A stretch of 37,352 nucleotides of DNA from JABCZS01 sp041660525 (lineage in GTDB: Bacteria > Pseudomonadota > Gammaproteobacteria > JABCZS01): positions 1 to 37,352 of the forward strand of contig JBAZWD010000015.1 of NCBI GenBank assembly GCA_041660525.1, read 5' to 3'. The notes beneath the pieces were generated by a model that did not search any database, had not been told where the DNA came from, and saw nothing but the letters and a program-made list of their open reading frames with translations. This document shows positions 1-6,327 of the stretch, piece by piece. Positions within the stretch are counted from its first letter, which is position 1, and each line of letters begins with the position of its first letter. Position numbers and translations under genes: made by a program.

Positions 1-191
1 TGCCCGCCGGTATTATTATATTGGGCTACTCCGATTGATGGATATAATTCCTGGCTGGCAATTTCTTTTTGTTTGATTTCTATTAAAAGGTTTGTTTCTT
101 CAATCTCTGAATTGATTTCTGTAATCCTGTCTTGGAGGCGGTACATTTCGCGGCAAAATTGACAGAATGTCGGGTATTTAATTCTTGGCAT
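1..191 (-). CDS. Small CxxC/coiled-coil protein, 3' end cut off by window
   Basis: The ATG at 191 is preceded by AAAAGGGGAAACAA, a good ribosome binding site. The visible 63 codons start MPRIKYPTFCQFC, giving one CxxC pair (C10, C13), then a charged segment rich in E, I and L (about residues 19-48) that looks like a coiled coil. The reading frame is open to the window edge. The second cysteine pair of a zinc site, if any, would lie outside the window. It continues the series of small cysteine-rich early genes. Function unknown; existence of the gene is well supported by RBS and frame. Confidence 0.6.
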   Translation of the reverse strand, partial: MPRIKYPTFCQFCREMYRLQDRITEINSEIEETNLLIEIKQKEIASQELYPSIGVAQYNNTGG

Positions 192-209
192 TTGTTTCCC
201 CTTTTGTTT

Positions 210-701
210 TTATTTGTTATTTTTATTAGCGGGTGCGGGTATATTTTCTGGCTGGTTGTCTATTTCATGATTATTATTTTCTTCAGCAATATATTTATGT
301 CCTAATTTACACCAGCATATATTTTCAGCTTCACAATTAATATTTATTTTAATATTATTGTTATCAGAGTTAGGCGAAATGCTTTGTATATTATCAGCTG
401 CATTAAATATTTTTACTGCTGTTTGTACCCAATCGCCTTTAAATCTTATTAACTGTAACCTTGCTGATTCAGTTGTCAAAATAACACCGTTAATATTTAT
501 TGTCAATTCTCCATTATTATTTGATTCAATTATAATTTTATTTGTTGCTGGATGACTGGTAATTTTTGATATACAAAATCCACAATACTCATCAGGTCTT
601 ACATAATACAAATATTTATTTTGATTAAATATGAAAGGTTTGCCACACTTTATACAATTTCTAACATTTAACCATTCTTTGATTTTATCTATTATCTTCA
701 T
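210..701 (-). CDS. Hypothetical protein with N-terminal four-cysteine zinc site
   Basis: 163 residues. C16-x2-C19 and C40-x2-C43 form a likely zinc ribbon. A middle part rich in Asn, Ile and Thr (about 55-120) looks like beta structure, and the C-terminal tail is Asn- and Glu-rich with a CWC-K-LGH motif. The start ATG at 701 lies inside the end of the upstream gene (17-base overlap) and has GAGGG eight bases upstream. No family recognised. Its place in a run of small Cys-rich proteins downstream of the replication genes suggests an early accessory role, but that is inference only. Confidence 0.65.
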   Translation of the reverse strand: MKIIDKIKEWLNVRNCIKCGKPFIFNQNKYLYYVRPDEYCGFCISKITSHPATNKIIIESNNNGELTININGVILTTESARLQLIRFKGDWVQTAVKIFNAADNIQSISPNSDNNNIKININCEAENICWCKLGHKYIAEENNNHEIDNQPENIPAPANKNNK

Positions 702-993
702 CGCTGGCGCCCTCTTTTTTCTGATGACTTTCTGAGTCTAAAATATTATTTTCATCTATTATTGTAACAGTTAAACCATCTATTAATGGAATTTTTAATT
801 GCAAAAATAGCATTTCTGTATTTTTATTTTTAATAGGTTTTAAATATTCAATATTTTTATATAAATCTTCACTATAAATAGCTGCATTTTCACAATTTAA
901 AACATATTCACCTATTTTTAATTGAAACATTCTATTTTCATTATTTATAATTAATTCTATATTTTTTAAATGTTTTATTTTATTTCTTGTCAT
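685..993 (-). CDS. Hypothetical early protein, AT-rich
   Basis: 102 residues, rich in Asn, Ile, Lys and Glu. Alternating hydrophobic stretches (about residues 12-35 and 60-85) suggest a small beta-rich fold, and the C-terminus is acidic and hydrophilic. The start at 993 follows GAGGTGATTAA and overlaps the stop of the upstream gene (ATGA-type coupling). Its 5' half has a loose resemblance to the middle of the following 163-residue protein (an I-E-x-N-N pattern, then L-x-I-x-x-x-x-V-L), which might mean common descent, but the match is too weak to assert. Function unknown. Confidence 0.6.
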   Translation of the reverse strand: MTRNKIKHLKNIELIINNENRMFQLKIGEYVLNCENAAIYSEDLYKNIEYLKPIKNKNTEMLFLQLKIPLIDGLTVTIIDENNILDSESHQKKEGASDEDNR

Positions 994-1355
994 TTAATCA
1001 CCTCAATATTGCTATTTTTCTGTGGTATATATATCCAATCTGCTGGAATATTTATAGATTCCATTATTGTATAAGATTCTATAATCGGTTTTCCATCGGC
1101 ATAAATAGTAACAGGAACTTTATACCGCTCGCACTCTATATGGCGTAATCTCTTTACTATTTCTTTTTTACGCTCACACAATTCCCGTAATTCTGTACGC
1201 AGCGCATATATTTCTTTGTTATCATTCAATGGCTGGTTAACAAACGTCACAGTTGTATAAGCCCCGCAATTATCGCACCTGTAATTATTTTCAATTTGCA
1301 AGTCGCTATTTTCCATGATGCGTTTGCAATTAAAGCATTTTACCTTATCTGTCAT
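990..1355 (-). CDS. Zinc-ribbon plus coiled-coil hypothetical protein
   Basis: 121 residues. The N-terminal zinc ribbon uses C7-x2-C10 and C27-x2-C30. It is followed by a helical, highly charged segment (about 48-78, rich in E, R, K and L) likely to form a coiled coil, and then a C-terminal beta segment. The architecture resembles small phage DNA- or RNA-binding accessory proteins, but no family is recognised. The start at 1355 follows GAGGTAGAGAA and overlaps the preceding stop by four bases, and the end overlaps the next start, so translation is probably coupled. Confidence 0.65.
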   Translation of the reverse strand: MTDKVKCFNCKRIMENSDLQIENNYRCDNCGAYTTVTFVNQPLNDNKEIYALRTELRELCERKKEIVKRLRHIECERYKVPVTIYADGKPIIESYTIMESINIPADWIYIPQKNSNIEVIK

Positions 1356-1603
1356 TTCTCTACCTCGCTATTTTCTGAAAGTACTTTACAAATCATGTCA
1401 TTAACTGACTTATCAAATGATTGTATAAACGATTTAAAGTTATTTGCTAAATCATCACAACTGTTTATAGCAATATCTTTTCTTATCCCATATTCTGGAA
1501 TTGAATAGGTTTTGTTATTAGACTGTGATTTCATGATAGATTTATAAATACCATCATCTTCGCAATCATCATATAAACTTTGAAATTGTTTATGCCATCC
1601 CAT
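1352..1603 (-). CDS. Hypothetical small acidic protein
   Basis: 83 residues from the ATG at 1603, chosen because GAGGTAAAATA precedes it and it forms a TAATG overlap with the upstream stop. An upstream in-frame ATG at 1621 would add six residues but has no ribosome binding site. The protein is soluble and mostly helical, with scattered Cys but no zinc pattern. No family recognised. It lies in an overlapping string of early genes. Confidence 0.6.
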   Translation of the reverse strand: MGWHKQFQSLYDDCEDDGIYKSIMKSQSNNKTYSIPEYGIRKDIAINSCDDLANNFKSFIQSFDKSVNDMICKVLSENSEVEK

Positions 1604-1830
1604 TATTTTACCTCGATACATGCTTTCAAGCTATTTACAGCGTCAACAGCGTTATCAAAAACATTTAACTTTAATACTTTCCTGCCGTAAGTCGATTTAT
1701 GAAATACTGATGTAAATAATATATAAATGTATTTATCATCATTATCATCATCATCAACAAAGGCTTTTATTATTTCTTGCTCAGTATAATTGACATACCA
1801 TATTATTTGATTGTCATGGAATTGTGTCAT
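1603..1830 (-). CDS. Hypothetical small protein with an aspartate run
   Basis: 75 residues. An aspartate-rich patch (D26-D29, D31, D32) is encoded by GAT repeats and followed by two hydrophobic beta-like strands. The C-terminal part (FDN-x2-DA near residues 58-64) weakly resembles the end of the 70-residue protein encoded at 16604-16816. The start at 1830 follows AAAGAGGTGAAATA and overlaps the upstream stop as TAATG. The general shape (beta strands, then a helix at the C-terminus) recurs in several small early proteins here. Function unknown. Confidence 0.6.
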   Translation of the reverse strand: MTQFHDNQIIWYVNYTEQEIIKAFVDDDDNDDKYIYILFTSVFHKSTYGRKVLKLNVFDNAVDAVNSLKACIEVK

Positions 1831-2012
1831 TATTTCACCTCTTTGATATTAGCAAAACAATCCGCGCAGAATATCTTTTCATCGACTGCCGCTAATGGCT
1901 GGCTGTTAGGTATGATTTTACCACATTCTGCACAAGTTAACTCAACCACTGACCGGATTTTACTAAATTGAGAATATAGCCTTTCAATGCTTGTTGGATT
2001 TTTACTACACAT
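1830..2012 (-). CDS. Small zinc-ribbon protein
   Basis: 60 residues. C27-A-E-C30 and C49-A-D-C52 form a compact four-cysteine zinc site, with a helical N-terminus of about 22 residues before it. The start at 2012 is preceded by AAAGGAGAATAATA, one of the few near-perfect Shine-Dalgarno sequences in the window, and overlaps the end of the upstream gene by eight bases. Proteins of this size and pattern are common in phage early regions and are usually of unknown function. Confidence 0.7.
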   Translation of the reverse strand: MCSKNPTSIERLYSQFSKIRSVVELTCAECGKIIPNSQPLAAVDEKIFCADCFANIKEVK

Positions 2013-2259
2013 TATTATTCTCCTTTGCTTTTTTAGCTTGCCTTTTTTCAGTTTTGCATGATTTACAAATCATCTGGTTGCGCCCATTGCACCAGGCATT
2101 ACTACCCCAGATTATTTCGTGGCATTTTTTACAACGCTGGTATACCTTCATTGTATCTTTTTTCTGACATCTCAAACAGATAGTTCCGATATATTGTGTG
2201 TAATTGCAGGATATGCATTTATAAGTTATCCTTTCAGTTCTCAAATGATAAGTTCCCAT
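2005..2259 (-). CDS. Double zinc-ribbon protein with RCxKC...IWGxN motif
   Basis: 84 residues with two zinc sites: C15-x2-C18 with C28-x2-C31, and C43-x2-C46 with C65-x2-C68. The second site has R-C-K-K-C-x3-I-W-G-S-N, and the same pattern recurs in the 75-residue protein at 8586-8813, so the two are paralogues. The C-terminal tail is Lys-rich, which could contact nucleic acid. The start at 2259 has AAGGTGATGCGATA upstream and touches the stop of the radical SAM gene, so the two are probably co-translated. Function unknown; nucleic-acid or protein binding is an inference from the fold type. Confidence 0.7.
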   Translation of the reverse strand: MGTYHLRTERITYKCISCNYTQYIGTICLRCQKKDTMKVYQRCKKCHEIIWGSNAWCNGRNQMICKSCKTEKRQAKKAKENNNV

Positions 2260-3182
2260 TATCGCATCACCTTCCTTTTGTTGTATTCTTTTGTTGCAAG
2301 TTTTCTATCTTGCTTAACATTTTCAAATCTATCTACTGCCCCAAATAATATTTTGTTGTTAACCCATCTTTGTAATTTGCGCGTGTTTTCCGGCGCGTTA
2401 TATTTGTCGTAAATCATAATGTACGGGTCATATTTTAATTCTTTAAGTTTATATACCCTTTCTAAATCTTGTTCATGGGTAGTGGTGAAATTAGTTAAAA
2501 CATATACAGCTAACTTTTTTATACTGTAATTTAACTTACTGCGATATTTTTTTAATAATTCATAAGTTTTAAACTCATAATTATCCCATGCGAAATGTAT
2601 CATTTTAACTTTCATTTGATTTAATAATTCCGCTCGTGCATCGGTCATAAATCGAATATCTAAACCTTGCGTAAAGTCAATCCACGCCTTACTATTTATC
2701 AAATCTTGTAAAAGTTTATCAGCAGTTTTACACGCTAACAGGTTAGGATCAAGCAGTATTATTTCTTTTTGTCCATTCCAGAAGTTTGGCAACTCTGCGA
2801 CCTGTACAGACTTTAACCCTTCCTTATCTCCAACTATACAAAACTTGCAACCCCTTGGACAACCTCGCGTCAAATAGCCATAAGCGGATGAAACATTATA
2901 TATCGAATAATCCGGATACATCAATTCTACTTCTGCTGGTAAATCAGTTGTTAAGTCGTAACCTGTACCACCTCGAATAATATCATCGCAATTTATAACC
3001 TGCTCAAAATGTTTTGATTCTGTAAATACTTTTGACATATAAACCTTATCATATTTACCACCGAATAAACCATCGCAAAATGACACTTCATGATTCTGCT
3101 GTTTATGCCATGCTGATATTTTCATTAATGCTAAGTTAGGAAAGTTAGAATGCCCATCTACGTCTATTAAGCCTATTTTCAT
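2259..3182 (-). CDS. Radical SAM enzyme
   Basis: 307 residues. The radical SAM signature is visible as C108-P-R-G-C112-K-F-C115, the CxxxCxxC cluster that binds the [4Fe-4S] centre used to cleave S-adenosylmethionine. The N-terminus (DVDGH, then NLALMKISAWHK) looks like the cobalamin-binding-like domain that precedes the TIM-barrel core in related enzymes. The C-terminal part (YVLTNF, then DPYIMIYDK) continues the barrel. I recognise this as a family carried by many phages and mobile elements, with no substrate known to me. The start at 3182 follows GAGAGGTACGAATA and overlaps the upstream stop as TAATG. Neighbours on both sides are cysteine-rich small proteins. Confidence 0.88.
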   Translation of the reverse strand: MKIGLIDVDGHSNFPNLALMKISAWHKQQNHEVSFCDGLFGGKYDKVYMSKVFTESKHFEQVINCDDIIRGGTGYDLTTDLPAEVELMYPDYSIYNVSSAYGYLTRGCPRGCKFCIVGDKEGLKSVQVAELPNFWNGQKEIILLDPNLLACKTADKLLQDLINSKAWIDFTQGLDIRFMTDARAELLNQMKVKMIHFAWDNYEFKTYELLKKYRSKLNYSIKKLAVYVLTNFTTTHEQDLERVYKLKELKYDPYIMIYDKYNAPENTRKLQRWVNNKILFGAVDRFENVKQDRKLATKEYNKRKVMR

Positions 3183-3499
3183 TATTCGTACCTCTCACCA
3201 TATTGTATTAGTTTCTCTGCATATTTTGGGCATTCGTCCATATAACAATACCCCCACACATGACATAGCCAGTTATCTACCCCGCAATTGTCAAATATTA
3301 TACCTGTTTCATTTTCTGGAATGATAACACCTTTCTTTTGATTCACACGACAGTTAATAAATGGAAAATCATAATTTGAATAATCATATTCTGATTTCAG
3401 AAACTTATAGCCTAAAACTTTCGCCTGTCGTGAAGTTTCTGCTATAACCATGACGCCCCAATCTTCACCCGCCATAAATACATAGTATAATTTTTTCAT
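3182..3499 (-). CDS. Hypothetical protein upstream of the radical SAM gene
   Basis: 105 residues. The N-terminal third (YYVFMAGEDWGVMVIAE) is a beta-hairpin-like segment, followed by a helix (TSRQAKVLGYKFLKSE). This beta-beta-alpha pattern recurs in small phage proteins that handle modified or signalling ligands, but I cannot place it in a family. The C-terminal half has cysteines (NCGVDNWLCHVWGYCYMDEC) that could bind metal. The start at 3499 follows GAGGTGATGCG and overlaps the upstream stop as ATGA. Tight coupling to the radical SAM gene hints at a shared task (inference). Confidence 0.65.
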   Translation of the reverse strand: MKKLYYVFMAGEDWGVMVIAETSRQAKVLGYKFLKSEYDYSNYDFPFINCRVNQKKGVIIPENETGIIFDNCGVDNWLCHVWGYCYMDECPKYAEKLIQYGERYE

Positions 3500-4101
3500 C
3501 GCATCACCTCAATATTACAAGAATCGCATAATACATCTTCGCAATCTGCAACAGCATAAAAAGAAGGTAATCTGTTTGCACACATTCGACAATATTTCCT
3601 TTTGACCGCTGACCCTTCAGGTATATCTGCCGCTATTATATCCTGTTTACACATTTTGCAATAGTAGGATTCCCCAACTAATATGGTAGGCTTTCTGATA
3701 TTTCCACACGTGCAGCAAACGGGATTATCTTCACGTATCACATTTATAAAATCTGATTTATTAATTGTAACACTTGACATTGGTATTGCCGGTTCCGCTT
3801 TTATTTTATCTTCCATGCATGACCGGTGAAAATATTCATTTAGAATTGGATTATACAACATATCATCACTTGTACATACATATTGCCTGCAAATCACGCA
3901 TTGCGGGTCTAATATTTCTTCATTCTTGCCGTCTGCGACTTCTCTGGTTGCGTCTGGTTTAGTTTCTTGCATAATATCTTCATCCATTACCATTATGCTA
4001 ATTGTAGCAATGATTGATGATATTACGCGCTGATGTGATTCTATTTCCCCGCAATGTGTTTTTATTTGCGATAATAGGTTATTTAATTTATCAGTGTTCA
4101 T
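3496..4101 (-). CDS. Multi-zinc-ribbon protein
   Basis: 201 residues from the ATG at 4101, which has GAGGGAAAACA upstream and makes an ATGA overlap with the gene before it. A longer in-frame reading to 4191 is rejected because it would cover that gene. A helical N-terminus (1-45) is followed by three cysteine sites: C68/C71 with H92/C95, C129-C132 with C148/C151, and C171/C174 with C192/C195. Repeated treble-clef or ribbon modules suggest nucleic-acid or protein scaffolding. It lies two genes upstream of the radical SAM gene. No family is recognised. Confidence 0.7.
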   Translation of the reverse strand: MNTDKLNNLLSQIKTHCGEIESHQRVISSIIATISIMVMDEDIMQETKPDATREVADGKNEEILDPQCVICRQYVCTSDDMLYNPILNEYFHRSCMEDKIKAEPAIPMSSVTINKSDFINVIREDNPVCCTCGNIRKPTILVGESYYCKMCKQDIIAADIPEGSAVKRKYCRMCANRLPSFYAVADCEDVLCDSCNIEVMR

Positions 4102-4274
4102 TGTTTTCCCTCTTTCTTTTTTAAGTATAATTTTTTCATGTAATCTGGGTCGTCGGTTTCTGATAACTGGACCTTTTGCCAATTTACGCAATTATTTAAG
4201 TTTAGTTGCGATATTTGCCTCACAATGTAATCGCAGTTGGCATCATGTTTATCATCTAAGGTTTTGTCTGTCAT
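4098..4274 (-). CDS. Small hypothetical protein
   Basis: 58 residues, starting MTDKTLDDKHDANCDYIV and ending in a Lys-rich helix (MKKLYLKKKEGKQ). The ATG at 4274 overlaps the stop of the upstream membrane-protein gene as ATGA, and its own TGA overlaps the next start as ATGA, so it fits the overlap rule of this operon exactly. There is no strong ribosome binding site (GGATGAACTAAA precedes it), so it probably depends on coupling. Codon use is AT-ending like its neighbours. No family recognised. Confidence 0.65.
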   Translation of the reverse strand: MTDKTLDDKHDANCDYIVRQISQLNLNNCVNWQKVQLSETDDPDYMKKLYLKKKEGKQ

Positions 4275-4444
4275 TTTAGTTCATCCATTATATTCCATAC
4301 CATTAAAATTATCAATGCGATTAATATCAAAACAATTCCAACAGTATTTGAAGTACATTCTTTTATTGTCATAATAGAATGGTATCTATAATCAATTAAT
4401 AAACAAAACATAGACGTTGCTATAATGCTTAAAAAAACTTTCAA
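4271..4444 (-). CDS. Small two-span membrane protein, TTG start
   Basis: 57 residues. The best start is the TTG at 4444: GAGGTG lies five bases upstream and the TTG overlaps the upstream stop (TTGA). A GTG at 4480 in the same frame lies deep inside the upstream gene and lacks a ribosome binding site. Two hydrophobic segments are clear (about 2-17 and 35-52, the second being VGIVLILIALIILMVW), with a short polar loop between them. Small membrane proteins in early phage regions can be exclusion or host-takeover factors, but nothing here proves that. Confidence 0.6.
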   Translation of the reverse strand: MKVFLSIIATSMFCLLIDYRYHSIMTIKECTSNTVGIVLILIALIILMVWNIMDELK

Positions 4445-4695
4445 AGTGTCACCTCGATATTCAAGAAATATTGCAAACACTCAATCCCACATTTCCCATC
4501 AAACTTGCTACACGCTTCATGTTCTGCATCTTCAAGCTCTTTTGGATATTCCGATTCTTCAATTTCTAAACCGTCAAACATTGCAAGCGGACAGATTTTG
4601 TTATTCCATGCCCAACTTGTGATAGTTTCAACAGTGACATCGGCACACTCTTCATCACCGCACTTTATTTCTCTGATTTTTTCCCATACTTTCAT
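4441..4695 (-). CDS. Acidic cysteine-rich hypothetical protein
   Basis: 84 residues, strongly acidic, with six cysteines (C12, C17, C35, C62, C69, C73) that do not form simple CxxC pairs. The start at 4695 is preceded by AAAAAAGGGGGGAAATGAG, the recurrent leader of this genome. It directly follows the RusA-like gene, and a short CCGG...CCGG inverted repeat spans the RusA stop codon. The irregular cysteines could still bind metal or an iron-sulphur cluster. No family recognised. Confidence 0.6.
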   Translation of the reverse strand: MKVWEKIREIKCGDEECADVTVETITSWAWNNKICPLAMFDGLEIEESEYPKELEDAEHEACSKFDGKCGIECLQYFLNIEVTL

Positions 4696-4721
4696 CTCAT
4701 TTCCCCCCTTTTTTCGCCGGT

Positions 4722-5180
4722 TTAATACCGGTTAAAATCTGATAGTGTTTCAATTTGCCATAACCATATTCGCAACATTGAAATATTACCATATTGTTTT
4801 ATAATATTACATACTACAATTTGGCTATCATCTTTAAAAAATACTTCATTCATTGCATCAATACAATTTTTCCCAACATTATCACCATCGGGTTTACAAG
4901 TATGAAATAATGGTGCGGTATCTTTTAATAGATTTACATTTCTACCAGTTCCGTAATGGCTTTTCGGTCGTTCAAATATAGCTTCAATCCTGATACCCAA
5001 CGCACAATTCCATGGAGTTTCTGGTTTGTATTCGATTGATTGTGCTAATAATGACCTTTCAGCATCTATATTCTTTTGTGGTGAATAAGTTGTAACAAAA
5101 TTACCACGCCTTGCAAATCTCGGTCTACCTTTTCCGACAGGAGTTCCTAATACATCGAAATGAATTATTTTACTTGCCAT
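4722..5180 (-). CDS. rusA: RusA-like Holliday junction resolvase
   Basis: 152 residues, close to the 120-150 usual for RusA-type resolvases, which cut four-way DNA junctions left by recombination and replication. The N-terminus has the typical G-x-P-V-G-K-G-R-P-R-F strand. The catalytic region is P97-D98-G99-D100-N101 with D108 and the K-D-D-S-Q motif (116-120), matching the conserved acidic residues of the family. The start at 5180 follows AAAGGGGAATTGATAAA, just after a small hairpin. It belongs with the recombination genes upstream (RecE-like nuclease, Erf, SSB) and probably resolves branched DNA before packaging. Confidence 0.9.
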   Translation of the reverse strand: MASKIIHFDVLGTPVGKGRPRFARRGNFVTTYSPQKNIDAERSLLAQSIEYKPETPWNCALGIRIEAIFERPKSHYGTGRNVNLLKDTAPLFHTCKPDGDNVGKNCIDAMNEVFFKDDSQIVVCNIIKQYGNISMLRIWLWQIETLSDFNRY

Positions 5181-5198
5181 TTTATCAATTCCCCTTTA

Positions 5199-5277
5199 AA
5201 TGCCCCTATAAGGCATTAATTTTTATATTGCGGTAAGTTTATACCTTTTTTCAGTCCGTGCCCCGCTAAACCGGCAC
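5199..5277 (-). promoter_or_regulatory. Two hairpins in the leader of the RusA-like gene
   Basis: The 124-base gap 5181-5304 holds no gene. Two inverted repeats are visible: AATGCC/GGCATT at 5199-5204 and 5212-5217 (7-base loop), ending just before the AAAGGGG ribosome binding site, and GTGCC/GGCAC at 5258-5262 and 5273-5277 (10-base loop). Neither is followed by a U-run on the minus strand, so they are not convincing terminators. They could mark an RNA-processing site or shape access to the RBS. Confidence 0.35.
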
Positions 5278-5304
5278 AGAAGGAAAATACAAGCTGTTTA
5301 ATCA

Positions 5305-5526
5305 CTATCCGCTATCTGGTTTTTTAATTTCATTCTGTTTACATCTGTGACGTCGCACTGGTTTCCCATTAATCATCATCAATGTTTCAAAAGTACTAAA
5401 TGCACGGCATAAATATCTTGTTTCTGCGATTCCACGTGTACATAAAAAATCACAAGTTAACAAACAGTATTCCCCATCGTTACTGGTTTTTGCTTCAATA
5501 ACCCCAGTAGAAATAATTCTATTCAT
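5305..5526 (-). CDS. Cysteine-containing hypothetical protein
   Basis: 73 residues from the ATG at 5526, chosen because GCGAGGTTGAAG lies upstream. The in-frame codons back to 5574 lie inside the upstream gene. Cysteines at 21, 25, 29, 40 and 62 are scattered among beta-like strands, and the tail is basic (RRHRCKQNEIKKP). No family recognised. It is the last gene before the gap ahead of the RusA-like gene. Confidence 0.55.
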   Translation of the reverse strand: MNRIISTGVIEAKTSNDGEYCLLTCDFLCTRGIAETRYLCRAFSTFETLMMINGKPVRRHRCKQNEIKKPDSG

Positions 5527-5728
5527 CTTCAACCTCGCTTTCCCCATTTTTAATTTCATCTTCCAAAGATACACATCGTTCGCATTTTAAATGTTCCACG
5601 TGACCTTTGTAATTTTCGTTCGGGTCAATTTCTTCATTGCACCAATAGCAGGTTAAAATATCCTCTTCATCATCTCCGAAAATCAATCCACAATCGGAAG
5701 GTTTACTTCTTGTTACAAATCTTGTCAT
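5519..5728 (-). CDS. Small treble-clef-like zinc protein
   Basis: 69 residues. C27-x2-C30 and H46/C49-x2-C52 form a plausible zinc site, and the C-terminus is an acidic helix. The start at 5728 makes an ATGA overlap with the preceding gene and has AAGAGGTGGAGAA upstream. It follows another zinc-ribbon gene, continuing the cluster. Function unknown. Confidence 0.6.
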   Translation of the reverse strand: MTRFVTRSKPSDCGLIFGDDEEDILTCYWCNEEIDPNENYKGHVEHLKCERCVSLEDEIKNGESEVEDE

Positions 5729-5931
5729 TTCTCCACCTCTTTCACCCCGAAATTAACCGAAACATGATTACTGCATTTGCCGTGTATCATGCCTTCTATT
5801 TTAATGCAGTCAGTTCCTACACTGTACAGCTTCAACCGGATACAGGTACCGCAGGCAAATTGTAATTGCGTTGCTGATAACCTATTTTGCACCGGCGCCG
5901 CGCAGTGCGGGCATTGCTGTGTATTATTCAT
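5725..5931 (-). CDS. Small zinc-ribbon protein
   Basis: 68 residues from the ATG at 5931, preceded by AAAGGTGGGGAAA. The in-frame GTG at 5940 sits inside that ribosome binding site and is rejected. C7-P-H-C10 and C27-G-T-C30 form a four-cysteine ribbon, with two further cysteines (C42, C53). The start lies inside the end of the upstream 52-residue gene. No family recognised. Confidence 0.62.
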   Translation of the reverse strand: MNNTQQCPHCAAPVQNRLSATQLQFACGTCIRLKLYSVGTDCIKIEGMIHGKCSNHVSVNFGVKEVEK

Positions 5932-6082
5932 TTTCCCCACCTTTCTGCAATTCAGCAGCTATGACATCCAGCACTTTTGTAAAAGCATCGATTTTCTTTT
6001 GAATTAATGCTTTTTCTGTTGTCAGTTTTTCGATATATTCTGCCGCGACTTTTAGCAAAATATACTTTTCGTTTGTGTCCAT
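5924..6082 (-). CDS. Small helical protein
   Basis: 52 residues, starting MDTNEKYILLKVAAEYIEKL. Almost the whole chain is amphipathic helix with a heptad-like spacing of I, L, V and A, so a small coiled-coil dimer is likely. The ATG at 6082 overlaps the upstream stop as TAATG, with GGGGGTAAATA upstream (the stretch GGGGG is the natural RBS). The stop TAA is at 5924-5926. It sits between helicase-proximal genes and zinc-ribbon genes. Function unknown. Confidence 0.62.
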   Translation of the reverse strand: MDTNEKYILLKVAAEYIEKLTTEKALIQKKIDAFTKVLDVIAAELQKGGENE

Positions 6083-6327
6083 TATTTACCCCCGTTTAAT
6101 TTGTTTAGTGCAGCACTTAGCGCACTTGTTAACGTTTCGCCCTTGCTTAAATATTCTACTTCAGGCTCCATGGTTATTATGGTATATCCTAAATCATGCT
6201 TTTTAATAGCTATAGATTGCAAATCTAATATAGCTTCTAATATTACCGGCAAATCTTTTTTAGCTGATAACTCTAATTTCCTTGTGTTTAATCGCAGGTT
6301 TTGCTGTTCTTCATCTGTTAATTTCAT
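6082..6327 (-). CDS. Small hypothetical protein downstream of the helicase
   Basis: 81 residues. The N-terminal half is helical and Leu-rich, the middle (GYTIITMEPEVEYLSKG) is beta-like, and the end is an Ala/Leu helix (ETLTSALSAALNKL). This strand-strand-helix ending with E-T-L resembles the tails of the 62- and 282-residue proteins near 12.3 and 14.9 kb. The start ATG at 6327 directly abuts the helicase stop with GAAAGGGGAAGTA upstream. Function unknown. Confidence 0.6.
   Translation of the reverse strand: MKLTDEEQQNLRLNTRKLELSAKKDLPVILEAILDLQSIAIKKHDLGYTIITMEPEVEYLSKGETLTSALSAALNKLNGGK

Noticed and set aside
1737..1760. ATC/GAT microsatellite-like run
   Set aside because: It is in frame in the 75-residue gene as an aspartate run. 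Its period is three, consistent with codon repetition and not with an origin or operator.
4102..4191. N-terminal extension of the multi-zinc protein (30 extra residues)
   Set aside because: The extension covers the 58-residue gene at 4098-4274, has no RBS, and the ATG at 4101 has a good one with ATGA coupling.
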